Notes under the pieces: generated by a model
The model's database searches: none
The model's input: the letters and a program-made list of their open reading frames with translations, nothing else
Told to the model about the DNA's origin: nothing
Program-made: the position numbers and the translations under genes
In this document: piece by piece, positions 32,895 to 59,494 of the stretch
Position numbering within the stretch: the stretch's first letter is position 1
How the letters are laid out: each line of letters opens with the position of its first letter
Assembly: GCF_019175285.1 (NCBI RefSeq)
Contig: NC_056527.1
Span: forward strand, 107,624,135-107,688,134
DNA: 64,000 nucleotides
From: Sceloporus undulatus
Taxonomy: Eukaryota; Chordata; Lepidosauria; Squamata; Phrynosomatidae
Reading direction: 5' to 3'

Positions 32895-33140
32895 TGCGGG
32901 GAAATCTTTATTAATCTAATGTTAAGATTCCACCTCAACATTAGGAAGAACTTTTTGACAGTAAGAGCTGCTTGACGGTGGAACACGCTTCCTCGGAGTG
33001 TGGTGGAGTCTCCTTTGGAGGTTTTTAAACAGAGACTGTAACATCATTTGTCAGGAGTGGTTTGGTTGTGTATTCCTGCATGGCAGGGGGTTGAACTGGA
33101 TGGCCCTTGTGGTCTCTTTCAGTTGTATGATTCTTAAATG
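32895..33140 (+). mobile_element. CR1 LINE, 3' end
   Basis: CATTAGGAAGAACTTTTTGA, GGTGGAACACGCTTCCTCGG, TGGTGGAGTCTCCTTTGGAG and CCTGCATGGCAGGGGGTTGA then CTGGATGGCCCTTGTGGTCT end in a short ATGATTCTT, the CR1 tail type. Confidence 0.88.
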
Positions 33141-33289
33141 GTGGGGGCTGCAATCAAGAAATAAGAAGATGACTAGGAATGGGAAGGGCATCCGTGAAAG
33201 AACTAGATTAGATGCTAAAGTCTAAAGAGATACAGCAGAATACTAAAGTCAGAATTGCTGAAACCATTATACAGTATTTCCTTCTACTT

Positions 33290-33712
33290 TGTATCAAAGC
33301 TGGACAATGAAGAAAGCTTACAGAAAGAAAATAAACTCATTTGAGACATGGTGCTGGAGGAGAGTGCTGAGGATACCATGGACAGGCAGAAAGACAAACA
33401 AATGGGTCCTTGAACAGATCAAGCCTGAACTCTCCCTGGAAGCCAAGATGATGAAACTGATGTAGTCATACTTTGGCCACATCATGAGAAGGCATGATTC
33501 ACTAGAAAAGGTGCTAATGCTAGGGAAGGTAGAAGGAAACAGAAAGAGAGGAAGATCACATGCCAGATGGATAGACTCAATCAGGGAAGTCATGGGCCTG
33601 AATTTGCAGGACCTAAGCAGAAAAGTGAAGGACAGGGAGTCTTGGGAGATGTCTCATTCACAGGGTCGCCATGAGTCAAAGCTGACTCGAGGGCAGTTAA
33701 CAACAACAAGCT
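33290..33712 (+). mobile_element. Bov-B (RTE) LINE, 3' end of reading frame and tail
   Basis: The plus strand translates to [54 protein letters not shown], the C-terminal part of the Bov-B polyprotein, after TACTTTGGCCACATCATGAG. The 3' end CAGGGTCGCCATGAGTCAAA then ACAACAACAA matches the mammalian Bov-B end. Bov-B LINEs are widespread in squamates and known for horizontal transfer. No upstream reverse transcriptase part is present. Confidence 0.88.
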
Positions 33713-35084
33713 CTAAAATGGTTCAGTCATGGAGTCCTGATATGAAAATCAGCCTTAATGTCCTTTTAGTAATTCATCTGCATCTTTTATTGGCCACAAG
33801 CATATTATTTTCTGTGCTGCCTGTCCTTTCTGTTACTCTAGTTAGTCTGATTCCAAAGGTCATGCCCTACCCTATTCCCTCCTTACTTTATTGGTAAGAA
33901 GGCCTAAACCAAGTATTGCAAGATGGGATGTAATAATAAATAAAAATAGTGCTTTGGGGTACATGCAGAGTGTGTCTCTGCTTTGCTACAACCAATGCAA
34001 CAAAATTTATATTCATGAGAAGACTATACATAAGAAGACCGTCCGAGATAATTTCCCAATAGACTCAAGCCCTAGAAGTAAGTTTCAGAAAACAGTCATA
34101 GGATGGTTTCCAATTTTGTCTCCCTCTGTCTGTGAAGAGTCAAGTACCAGAACAGCAAGAAAGATTTCAAACAGCAACACAGGCAAGAAGATCTGAAACA
34201 GTTGTGACAGGCATGGAGTTTCTCTCCTCTTGTTTCCAGGATGCAGACATAGAAAGTTAGGGAAGCTAAAGGGTTTAGGTGTTCAAACATGTGAAGAACC
34301 ATCTCTAGGTGGCCAGGTAAACTGGCAAAGATCCAAGAAGCAGCAGGTTAAATTCCATGTACTTGTGATATCTTCCCTTAAAAAGCTGTTAAGATCTCCA
34401 TTGCCTCCACAACTCCAACATCCATTGTCCTCAGCAATGGCTAGCTGTATATTCTTCCACAGATCGTAAATGGAACTAAAGGAGACAACCATCCCTTGTT
34501 ATTTAGTAACAGTATCTAAAATTTTGTACAAGTATACAGCTTAATTTACTAAAAACTCTTTTTGTCAACATCCACTGATAGGTTCCAGCTCTATGAATCT
34601 GTCAAAACATAGTTTTAAGCAATCCAAAGGTAGCTGCTGCTATCAACTTATCTGCATTAATGAATTTATAACATGGACTTTGCTGCTTTCATTTCATTTA
34701 GCAGTTCAGAGAGGAGGCAAAACACAATATTCCTGTGCTTTCTCCCCATCTTTCTCTATTTTGTAAGCTTCCAAAATGCCCCCTAACACCATTAATCATT
34801 TTTACTCTGAATTAAAACTGAGCAAATGTCATATTGGAATTCCACAGATGTAAAGCTTCGGTTTCATTCAAGAGCTCTTCTTCTTCTCTGCAATTTGGCA
34901 CCCATATGAATTGCCTCACACTCTCAACGTCAGCTGCACTCCATGGAAATGTTCCTTTTCCCGCCCACTCAAGCCAGGCACGCCTTGTCCTGGGAGCAGA
35001 TCTTTGGAAAACCCATCCAGCTACGGAAATGAAAGGGCAACAGCAAAGCCTAACCAATAGGAAAGGAAGTGTGGGTTCTAAATA

Positions 35085-35345
35085 AAGTGGCTCCTTGGTA
35101 TCGCCTGGGTTTTGGTTCCAGGGCCCTCTATGGATACCAAACTCCATGGAAGCCGATGTCTCATTAAACACGATGGCACAGTATATTAGTGTCCCTTATA
35201 TAAAATGGCAAAATCAAGGTTTGCTTTTTGGAATTTATATACACACACACAATTTGGAATATAAATATGAATACTTTCAAGCCATGGATGGCTGAATCCG
35301 AGGATAAGGAATCCGTATATATGGAAGGCTAACTATATTGCCCTC
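35085..35345. mobile_element. Tigger/pogo-like (MER2-type) non-autonomous element
   Basis: Ends TGGCTCCTTGGTATCGCC and AGGATAAGGAATCCGTATAT then GGAAGGCTAACTA form a rough inverted pair. The interior ATAAAATGGCAAAATCAAGG and TTTTTGGAATTTATAT is shared with the copy at 52974-53462. The layout resembles the MER2/Tigger2 elements of mammals. Confidence 0.7.
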
Positions 35346-35409
35346 CATGGTTCTCCAGCCACATTTCCCCATTCATTTTAATCTGCTGATACTGACCTGT
35401 ATCTATTGA

Positions 35410-35640
35410 TACAGAGACAGCATTGTGCAGTGATTTGAGTGTTGGCCTATGAATCTGGAGACCAGGGTTTGAATCCCAGATCAGTCATGGAAACCCGCTG
35501 GGTGACCTTGGACAAGTCACACTCTCTCAGCCTCATGGCAAACCACTTCTGAACAAATCTTGCCATGAAAACCCCATGATAGGGTCACTAAGAGTCACCA
35601 TAACTCAGAAACAACATGAGGGCACACAGCAGCAGCAACC
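35410..35640 (+). mobile_element. tRNA-derived SINE (Sauria type, Bov-B tail)
   Basis: TTGTGCAGTGATTTGAGTGT, GGGTTTGAATCCCAGATCAG, TGGGTGACCTTGGACAAGTC, ATAACTCAGAAACAACATGA and tail GGGCACACAGCAGCAGCAAC. Confidence 0.9.
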
Positions 35641-36019
35641 CACAAGGCTTGGGCTGGCTCTAGATTGAAGAGGCTCTTCATCTCTGTGTCCTGTGATGTG
35701 CCTGTCAACATCTCTGGTCCCCAGGGTTACATGCTGGTGCCAGTGGGAGCTCCAGTCAGCTCCAGGTGGCCCCTAGCAGAGGTCTGGGAGATGATGTTTG
35801 AATTTCCCATAGTGCTCTGCTGAAGTCTTACGCTGGGGCATTGTGGGAAATATACATAGCTTTTTTCCAGACCTAGATGCACAGTGCCTGTGTCAGGACA
35901 GTAAAGCAATGGTTCCTGCCACAGATTCAAGACTTTCCAGGGAGGCTCCATGATGATGCTAGGTCTGGTCAAGAAAGCATGCGTAGGGATTTCTTCCCTT
36001 GCACACCTCTGGCCAGGCA

Positions 36020-36364
36020 CAGTACGCTTGTCCCTCCATATTTGCTAGGGTTAGGGGCACAAGACCCCTGTGAATATGGAAACACCGCAAATAACAAACA
36101 CACCATGTTTTTACCTGAGAGGACACCTCTTAAGGAATCTCTAGTTCCTCCGGTGCAACTCTGCGGTCAAACACTGACCCTAGAAGTGCGCTGGAGGAGC
36201 TACAAACTCCTAGTATTCTCTCTAGGGGTCTTTAGGCCTTTCAGTGCAACTTTTAGTTAAAGTTGACCACAGAATTGCACTGGAGGACCTAGATATTCCT
36301 AGAGAGAACATACTGATCAAATCCATGAATAATCAAATCTGCATATACAGAGGGATGAGTGTAC
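36020..36364. mobile_element. Tigger/pogo-like non-autonomous element
   Basis: Left end CAGTACGCTTGTCCCTCCAT then ATTTGCTAGGG, right end CTGCATATACAGAGGGATGA then GTGTAC; these are inverted. Interior carries mirrored GGTGCAACTCTGCGGTCAAA and TGACCACAGAATTGCACTGG. It abuts the putative EPN1 first exon. Confidence 0.7.
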
Positions 36365-36415
36365 TTGCTTTAGGCAGAGCAGAATGACAACGCCAACACC
36401 AAGCCAACCACTCAC

Positions 36416-37430
36416 TCGGATAATTCGACCTCGATGTTCCTTCTCTCCACAGGCGACGCTCCTCGGGTTCCTCTGTTCTAGGTCCCAGGCGTATTAAGAC
36501 TCGAAGCCGGCGGATGATGACGGATCGGCCGCAGTCCCACCGGAGCCCCCCGGGTCCAAAGCAGGCCTTTCAGCCTCCCCGCTTCTTCCCCCAACCTGGG
36601 GGCATAGCCAAGGCTTTTCCTCTTTGCCAAATGGAGGAATCTTGACAAAATGGGTGGGAAAGTAAGGCAACCCACTGTTTGCAAATGGCCTTTCAGCGGA
36701 TGTTTCTTGATAATAACGATAATAACAGGTCCAAGAAGGAGATCTGGAAATGTAATAAAGAGAGAAGGCACAGAGAGAGAGAGAGGAACAGATTGCCTTT
36801 GGAGGAGGAAGAGGAAAAGAAGAAACCAAGGACTCCTCTGCTCAGGATGGGTTCAAAGGTCACACACAGGGAGGGAGGTCAGAGGTTGAACCTGAAGGTC
36901 AAAGGTCAGGATTAAGCCCTCTTCCTCCTGGACTCAGAAACCAAGGTGGCTTCCAGGAGAGGAGAGGAGACTCGCCCTCCTTGGGCCTGGCTCCGTCTTG
37001 AAGGAGGCTCCGCCCGGGATCTCCGTCTCCTTGGCAATGCAGAGAGCGAGACAGGCAAAACGGGGAGACGCTCTAGCCCTACCGCTCTATGGCCCTCTCG
37101 CCGAGGCTCCGGAGGAAGAAAAGGCGGCGGCGGCAGCGCCGGAGGACTCTCCCCGCAAAGCGGAAGCGGAAGTCAGGCCGCCGCCGGCGCCACTTCCGGC
37201 TCCAAGTTGTGCCCACTTCCGCCCGCGCCTTTCTAGGGCGACCGCATCTATGACCGCCACTTCCGTTATAAACATAGAGATAAAAAAATTAAGACATACC
37301 GCAGAAGTAATACATTTTGAGACCGCTTTAACTGCCTTGAAACAGGGCAGGTGCTTCTGTAGGGAAGTCCTTTGGCAAAAATGTACAGCCGTTCCGATTG
37401 GTTCTTAGCCCAAAGGCCGTGACGTCAGAA
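36416..37430 (-). promoter_or_regulatory. EPN1: CpG-rich block: probable EPN1 promoter and 5' UTR exon
   Basis: The most CpG-dense part of the interior of the window (best at 36.95-37.25 kb). Upstream in minus orientation come TGACGTCA, a full CRE palindrome (37420-37427), CCAAT read on the minus strand (37401-37397), then several ETS-type CACTTCCG/CGGAAG cores at 37161-37255. A strong donor (CGA then GTGAGT) at 36415 could end the first exon at 36416. The placement upstream of EPN1 with no other minus-strand gene between supports the call; the transcription start is not determined. It could be bidirectional. Confidence 0.55.
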
Positions 37431-37518
37431 GCACCTTCTCTGCAAAGAGACATGACCCCCATTTCTGTCGCCAAAGGTTAAAATGTTTTATGGAGTGGGT
37501 GGGTTGGGAATCCTCTAG

Positions 37519-37715
37519 TCTGCATCCCCACTGCAGAAATAATCCGGTTTGACACCACTTTAAACTGCAGTGGCTCAATGCAATCGAGTTCTGGGAACTG
37601 TAGTTAGCTTTTGGAACCAGAGCTCAACAACAAACTACAACCCCCACAATTCCCTAGCATTGAGCCATGGAAGTTTAAAGTGGTGTCAAACTGGATTATT
37701 TCTGCAGATGCAGCC
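37519..37715. mobile_element. Palindromic MITE, family B, about 197 bp
   Basis: Left arm CTGCAGAAATAATCCGGTTT then GACACCACTTTAAAC mirrors right arm GTTTAAAGTGGTGTCAAACT then GGATTATTTCTGCAG. Both ends carry CTGCATC/GATGCAG. Related copies are at 63518-63687 and a half copy near 60420-60515. Confidence 0.85.
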
Positions 37716-39154
37716 CTCTCAATATCTCATGCTGAAGTCAAAGGCAGAGAAAAGCTTCTCTAAATGATGGAATTTGCTAAAAGGAAGAAGACAGGAGGCT
37801 GAAATCAAAATTCTTTATTTCTTTTACAGGTTCATATTTTAATTAGGTTTGAAGAAACCTTTATTTGTTGCAACAGGCAGACTTTTAAAACAATCATAGA
37901 CAAGCCTCATAAAAGAAAACCCAGTCTCTCTTGCCAAACAGATTTTGTTTGTGTTCACCTTGCTTTGCATCTGAGATCTCAGCACATCCACATTTTCTGG
38001 ATAGGTGCCCAGAGCCTTTCCCATAAACCTTGCGCATGAGTTCCTGCAGCAGGAAGTCTTAAGAATTACTTGGGTAAATGCAAGTCAATCGATCAAGTTG
38101 AATTTGTTCCAGAGGAAATTCCAGTTTCTTTCAGGAGGTACTCTACGTAAAAATAGAAACTCGGAAGACTTATAACAAGGGAAAGGCTTTCCCTGGATCC
38201 GTTTCCTGTCTGCCTAAAAGCAAGGCTAAGTTGAGAAAGCACTTTGATCAAACATGGGAGCAAGATAAATTCTTTTAATAAGTTGCACTTAAAACATGCT
38301 CATGTGCATTTCTTCAGGTTGCAAGTATTAGTGGCAGCCATTTTTGAATGCCTTCATTCAAGTTGTTAGAAAGCTAGCCTATGCCCTAGCCACAGACAGA
38401 CACAGTATATCACTTTGTGTTTCTTGAGACGTTTAAAAGCTTTTAGATCAGCTCCTTCTGAGCCACGTGTCAAATTTTAGGCTGCAGTCCTACTGATGCT
38501 TACTTGGTATTAAATCTCATTGATCACAACAGGCCTTAACTGCAAATAAGCACACAAGACAAAACCTTCTAAGCTCCTCACCTGTAGGTACCATTTGTTG
38601 TCCCCATTCAAACTATAGTTGTAGGACTTCAGCTGTTTTGCTAAAGAAGTTGGAATTCAGCAGTAAAGGAAGCAGGAATTCTGCAGCAAGGAAAGCCAGA
38701 TTCCTGTTCGCAGAAGCAGAGGCAAAGGCAGCAGCAAGAAGATGAAAAAGGCTGCGGTTGGACTGGCAGCCATCAAAAGGCATCAGTAGCCTTAGGAGGC
38801 AATGCAGTCTTGGAATAGGCAATTTTCTAAGCTAATGCTTCTTAAGCTATCTGTGATTTGGAGGATGGGCAATTTTTTTCACCCAGTATGGCAGGGACAA
38901 GCACTATATTGTGCCCATTGGTTAGTTATTCTTTTCTTCCATGGAAATGTTCCAGAGACCAGTAGCTGATGGCTTGCAGACCACCATTGGTCCACCACAG
39001 CACCAGTTTAAGCCACCCCTCCCAGTGTCTCCGAGGATCCGTCTGAAAGGCAGCTCAGAACCAGAAGCCACCTCCTCCCACCCTCTATGAGAATGGATAG
39101 AAAGTACAATACAACTATTAGCAAGGCACCAACAGAATTTTGACTTAAATAAAA

Positions 39155-39376
39155 TGTGTGTAGCTTTCAAGTCGTCTATCAACATATGGCAACCCGTGAA
39201 TTTCATAGTGTTTCCTTACGCAAAGAATACTTGCCAGTCCCTTCCTTTAAAATACAGCCTACAGCACCTGGTATTCATTGGCAGTCTCCCATCCAAGTAC
39301 TAACCAAGGCTGACCCCGCTTAGCTTCAAAGATCAAACAGGACCTGGTGTCTTTAGGATATATTGGCCTCTACTAC
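39155..39376 (-). mobile_element. 5S rRNA-derived SINE (5S-Sauria type, SINE3)
   Basis: Positions about 39254-39376, read on the minus strand, follow 5S rRNA through nearly its whole length: GAAGCTAAGCGGGGTCAGCC, TTGGTTAGTACTTGGATGGG, AGACTGCCAATGAATACCAG, GTGCTGTAGGCTG. The 3' part (39155-39250) shows a Bov-B-type tail (GTTGCCATATGTTGATAGAC, GACTTGAAAGCTACACAC). A 5S head joined to a Bov-B tail is what is known as 5S-Sauria SINE in lizards. It is a mobile element, not a functional 5S gene. Confidence 0.88.
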
Positions 39377-39477
39377 ATAAACTAGGCAAAGTAATTGATC
39401 CTTTTAATATGCATAGGTTTATCCTGCCTCTACATTACTCATGGATAAGGGCAGGCTTCAAAATCTCACTGTGAACT

Positions 39478-39600
39478 GTTATTATTATTATTAACCTTTA
39501 TTTATGAAGCGCTGTAAATTTACACAGCGCTGTACATACAATCTTTTTAATTAGACGGTTCCCTGCCCTCGGGCTTACAAGTGCTCACACACTTTGGAGC
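39478..39600 (-). repeat. Interspersed repeat with CR1/L3-like 3' end, reversed
   Basis: ATTATTATTATTAACCTTTA, GAAGCGCTGTAAATTTACAC, GACGGTTCCCTGCCCTCGGG then CTTACAA; reverse-complement of the 3' half at 5780-5925. Confidence 0.75.
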
Positions 39601-40144
39601 ACGTCTTTGAAATAACAAGGGTTACGTTCTTAAGATGAAACTAGTAAATTCTGTTGAATTATGTTGCACAGGTATTTGGGTACTTCTAAGAATTATAGAT
39701 AAACACAGTCCTGCATACTGGTATCCCACCCAGCTCCAAACCACAAACAATCATTTGTAGTTGTTTACCCACAAGCAAAGGTGATAAAGCATACAGGTTA
39801 TTCAGAAAGGGACACAGACTCAAGTACATAGGACAGAGATATCACCTGAGAGAAGGAGGGTCTTACTTTGTATAGTGGTATATTTAGCTAGTGTCTCAGT
39901 AACAGAAGCACGGATGCTACTAGAATTCTTCAGGCACAATTAAAATGCTCATATTATCTCAGTATAGCTGACTCATTTTGTAGGAATTAGCTTAAATTTG
40001 TTTTCCTCACCCTGGTGCCCTGCAAATATGTTGGACTACTGCTCCCATAATCCCGCAGCCTGCCCAGGGAAAGCTGATTGAAACATTTGTATGTAACATT
40101 TTTGCCCAGGTTTTGTTTTTTGGAGGACCCAGCATAACAACTCT

Positions 40145-40306
40145 CAGGGACGTAGCCGGGGGGGGGGGGGGGGTCTTGGGGTCCGGACCCCCCCCCTTAG
40201 AAAAATGAATGGTGCGTGCTGCTGCACCGCCACACCCAAGCCCCAATATAATGCTGGCACTTAGTCTGGACCCCCCCCCCTTCCTAAAATCCTGGCTATG
40301 TCCCTG
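40145..40306. mobile_element. hAT-like MITE, 162 bp, with target duplication
   Basis: Starts CAGGGACGTAGCCGGG and ends TCCTGGCTATGTCCCTG. CAACTCT flanks both sides (40138-40144 and 40307-40313). G and C homopolymers and GTCCGGACCCCC make much of it self-complementary. Confidence 0.85.
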
Positions 40307-40488
40307 CAACTCTGCACAATTAAATAACTTGTGTTTGGATATAACCATCAGCTATGAAGGCTGCTTTTCTTTGACCAAGAACTGGGTTTTCTCCTATCCA
40401 TATTAATTTGCAACTGAGAATTTACACCAAAATAAAACAAAAACAAGAAGAAAATGTCCCCAATGACACAAGGGAATTGGAAAAAATG

Positions 40489-40494
40489 TTTAAT
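40489..40494 (-). promoter_or_regulatory. Candidate polyadenylation signal ATTAAA for U2AF2
   Basis: TTTAAT on the plus strand, 376 nt after the U2AF2 stop. Cleavage would be near 40470. The short, repeat-free interval to the stop fits a compact 3' UTR. Confidence 0.55.
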
Positions 40495-40869
40495 TCTGCA
40501 AGACAATGCTAGAGAAATAGTCGTCCATACACACAGCGCAGAGGAAAGGAAAATACAACAAAACGGGCCCGTCTTTTTGAGTGAAAACTCCTCTTAGCAA
40601 AAATCAGAAACGTCACAGAGAAGGGAGGAGAGGGCTATGGGGCTAAAGACAACATTTCTACTACAGAGTAACCATCACTGGGAAACCGTGGGGAAGGGGG
40701 ATAGTGGCAGGGTTAGAAAAGGAAGGGATTGGGACCATTGGAAGAAAAAAAAATACAGGAGATTTTGGCCATAAAATATAAGCAGGCTATGCTGCTAAAG
40801 GAGCCTCTCTGGCCAGTGAGTTGCCCCTGCCTCCTCAGAAGACCCCTCCAGACCTGGTTCAGGGGCTGG
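40490..40869 (-). other. U2AF2: Probable 3' UTR of U2AF2
   Basis: About 380 nt from the stop to the ATTAAA signal. No transposon recognised inside. Confidence 0.6.
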
Positions 40870-55683
<14,814 letters not shown>

Positions 55684-57159
55684 TTAAACTCTTTCTACAT
55701 CCCTACAACAGTGTGTTAAAATTTTTGATTATCTTCCAAAGAAATGTCATGAAAGTGATTTACTCTTTAGCATCCATTTCTCCAGACTTCTCACAGCATT
55801 TACTACCACAGCAGGCAAAATGCCATAAATATCATATTCCAACAGAAGTATTTGTGAGTTCCAATCTTGTCTGGTTACAAGTTATCAAACCTAGAACTAC
55901 CACCTGGCAATCAGCTGTATCTTGTGAGCTAGCTCTCATCAAGTGTAGGAATGACAGCTGTCAATTGCAAGTCAGAAAGGCAAAAATTCCTTATCTGCCA
56001 CAGATAAGCCTTCTTAGGTTGTTACAGTTATAGGCATCTGATATTCAACACAGATTTTGGATACAATACTTTGTACAGACATAACCTTAAATTAACTAGA
56101 GTAGATACCACTTTCCACTAAAGGTCATAACAAAACAGTTCACACATCTTAACAAACTAACCTGCAGATAGCAACAAATGGTATTTGAATTGCCCTCACA
56201 AAAAGAAGCCAATAAATGTCTGTGATGAGTATGGGGGATAAGACTCTGACAATCTATCAGGATACACCGTGCTAATAACACCTGGCTGAAAATGTTTCAA
56301 GACAGCAGTTGCTTAAAATTCTTTGTGTTTTATTTTTAAAAAAACAGGAAGTGAAGATGTCGTCGTAAGTCATAATTCACAGGTTAGCAAGAAACTGAAA
56401 AATGAATAATAAACGGGGCCTACCACCTGTTTTTTCTCTACCCTCCACCATACCTACTTCTCCATACTTCCTTTCTATTGTCCTGCTCATTATTCTCAAC
56501 CATATCAGAATTCATAACTCTACAAATTGTGCAAGTGAAATAAATCATCACAATTGAAAAGAGCTAGATATTTTTTCTTCTTAACCCAGAAACAGGGCAG
56601 AGAACCAGGAAAAGTTAGAAGTGATATAACTATTCTCTTAACTGTATGTTTTCCTGGTTTTGTGCCTACAAATGTTATATTTCTGCTCTGAATTTTTTTA
56701 ACTTTTGTGAAGCTTGTCATTTAATGTGAAGTAGGTGAGAAACAGCACACTAACACAAAGCAGCAGAATAGAGGGATGATTGGTCAACATAAAGAAGTAT
56801 TCTTTTGTGCACTGGAGAAGCCTGCTGCAGCTGTGCTGGAAGTGAACAATACAGAACAGTGTTTTACAATGACCAGCACAAAGCTGCATTTGTGCTGGCA
56901 CATCTGTTGCTATACCATGCAAGGCATTTGGGTGTTAAAGCTCTTTTGTAACAAACATGTGCAAATTTTGATCTGGAAAACAAAACAAATATAGCAGAGG
57001 CACTTAATGGAGGTGGAAACTGTGAATAAGATATAATCTCCACTGTAGGAAGAAGAGAAACCTCAGGATGGTGTGATGTAGAACCATGCACATTTTTGAA
57101 ATTTATATGCCACATCTTTAAGACTGACCTCTATTCCCACCTTGGACATCTTGAGAACA

Positions 57160-57235
57160 ATATTATTTATTTTTTATTTATTTTATCTCTATGCTGCCTT
57201 TCTCCCAGAAAGGGACCCAAGACAGCTCACAAATA
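57160..57235 (-). repeat. LINE 3' end of L2/CR1-like type
   Basis: TTATTTTATCTCTATGCTGC, CTTTCTCCCAGAAAGGGACC, CAAGACAGCTCACAA; almost the same as 22533-22605. Confidence 0.72.
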
Positions 57236-59494
57236 GAACCATTTTAAAAATTTACATTTAAAAAATGCTAAACGAGCCATACTTTTTAAAAGAAAGCATA
57301 GAGTATTCTTCCTGTCTTGCTTGCCCATGTACAGTTCATGCCTCTCCTGCTCTTTTTTAATGAAACATGCAGTGTCTTGACTCAGTTGTTTTATGAACCG
57401 TGACATCTTTTAAAAATAAAATCAAAAATACAGTTTGAATAGGTAACCCCATGGAGCTTAGGTTTTAATTCTCAGCCTCCCACATTAGGCTACCTAAGGA
57501 AGGGTGGCAGTCCTGCACCAATAATTTGCTTTCAGGAGAATATGCAAGATCCTTGCACAATGACATATGCAAACAGACTAATGCAGTATGAAAGGATGGG
57601 TGTTTTAGTGGTAATTTTGCATTAGTAAAAGAAGAATAGTAGAATAGGCTCCCTCCAAGCCCTTTCCAAGCTACAGACCACAGTTCTTTCTTTATACATT
57701 CTGCTTGTATTGGACATTAAGGGCACAGTCAAACATAAGCATTGTATCCAGTATGCTGAATGAGTCAGTCCAACACTAGGTAGCAATCAGCTTACACAGA
57801 TGTTACCTAATAAAGAAGGCTCCACTTGTCCTGAATCCTACCCCTCCCTACAAAATAATTCCCTCTTGAGGGCTCATATTTTGACTTAGTTTTGATAGCC
57901 AAATCTTTTTTTTTTTTAAAAAGGAACCTTTCCTTACTGAAATATCAGTATCTAGTCCCCAAACTTTCACTACACCTGTGAAATGTAGTGACAAGTCAAG
58001 GACAATTCTCTGCTTCAGGTTTTCAGAAAAGAAAGCTGAACTTTGTTGCTGTGGAGCACTCTGAAAATGCAACACCAAAGGAACCCTAGGCTTTGTTGCA
58101 AACTCAATTCTGAAAAGGGAGAAGCAACTGTCAATATAACCCTTCCCTCTACAGCTGCGGAGTTGTGAGGAAGCCTGGGACTTGTCATTCTTTTTAGAGG
58201 AAAAGAGAACATACTCCAATCTGGCAAAGATATGGACCCCCAGCCATCACTATCACACTGTTTTAATCACTGCACATCACTTATAACAAGCACTTACAGC
58301 CAACAATTGTTTATATGAGAAGTTTGCCACAGATGGTTATACTACTTAACTAATTATCTCATACACTAGACAGAACAAGTATGCACTTGCAAGTCTGATG
58401 TGAGAACTAAACCAGTATCAGTATGATTTACAAGAATCTTGTCAAATTAGATGAAGAATGCAGAAATCTGTTGAATAATTTGTCAACTATTTGAAAGAAA
58501 TGCATATTTAACACAGCCTTTAAGGATAAGCTTTCCTCCATGACTACAAATCTGTTTTGCTCGTCTGCAACAAACAAGGTTTCACCTTCTGGCAGTCATT
58601 TGTTTTACAAAAGCTGGCAATTTTGATTTATTGATGCATATAGGGGGCAATGTCTGCATATGTATTTAAAGACAATTGCATAGATCTGTCTTTACCTATG
58701 CAAATGGTCAGCTACACTACCTTGAAGCAGAAAATAAACTAATCACAGTGGTTTAATCCCTCTCTGCTACATTTTGTATTACATCTGTCCAGCAGACCAT
58801 AGAACAATTAGGACTAAAGCAGCATGCAAGGATAAAATATGGCCAACCAAGAAAGGCGGAGGTTCTAACACAACTTCATCTCTGGTATACATAGTTCAGC
58901 AGTCCCCAACATAAAGAAATCCAGATACACATAGATGTAGGTTAATATATAATGTACTAAATCACAGATGCACATACCACAGGTGAAAAGCAGAGTATTA
59001 TTTTCTGCAGAAGTGATCTGTGGACACTACTGACCTAGAATGTGTGAAGAGACTGGGGAAAAAAGCAGGAACAAAAGACAAATAGGTCCCCAGGTCTGAA
59101 GAAATGACTGCTCCACTAGCGGGAGACAGAAAGATTATATTTTTGTTAGTGTCAATCATCATAACTTTTTTTAAAAGCCATGGGTACTAAGCCTCAGTAT
59201 TAAAAAAAAGTGGAATGGCAAAAAATCCCATCATCCTAGGCGCTAGACTCCCTTTTTTAAACTTTTAGGATGACAACCAGACAGTGTCTTTGCAGGGGGG
59301 AATAGCCTGTACTTTCTAGGCCACTAGATCTGACCCAGAAAATTGCAGTTACTGATATTTAACACCAAACTTCTAATTAGTAGATATTACTATTGATGGG
59401 GGAGGGGAAAACTCTCCATGGCAGTGATTAGTGGAGGGCAATGAAGTGGAGAAAAGAGCAACAGATCTAGGTGCTCTGAAAAGGGGACTGAGGA

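Larger units (their letters stand above)
24753..36415 (-). other. EPN1 5' UTR intron (probable), 11.7 kb
   Basis: From the first coding exon back to the CpG-rich block. It holds SINEs, hAT-like and foldback MITEs, a CR1 end, a Bov-B end and pogo-like elements, listed separately. No protein-coding exon was recognised. That it is a single intron is inferred from the position of the promoter-like block. Confidence 0.55.
37430..40470. other. Intergenic region between EPN1 promoter and U2AF2 3' end
   Basis: About 3 kb without recognised exons. Contains MITE family B at 37519, the 5S-derived SINE at 39155, a CR1/L3-like end at 39478 and a hAT MITE at 40145. The sequence between is unassigned. Confidence 0.6.

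Noticed and set aside
36946-37408. Two overlapping plus-strand frames in the CpG-rich block
   Set aside because: Open frames are expected in GC-rich sequence; residues are Gly/Arg/Pro/Ala biased with no known domain.
39254-39376. Functional 5S rRNA gene
   Set aside because: Too diverged from 5S and joined to a SINE tail, so it is a SINE.
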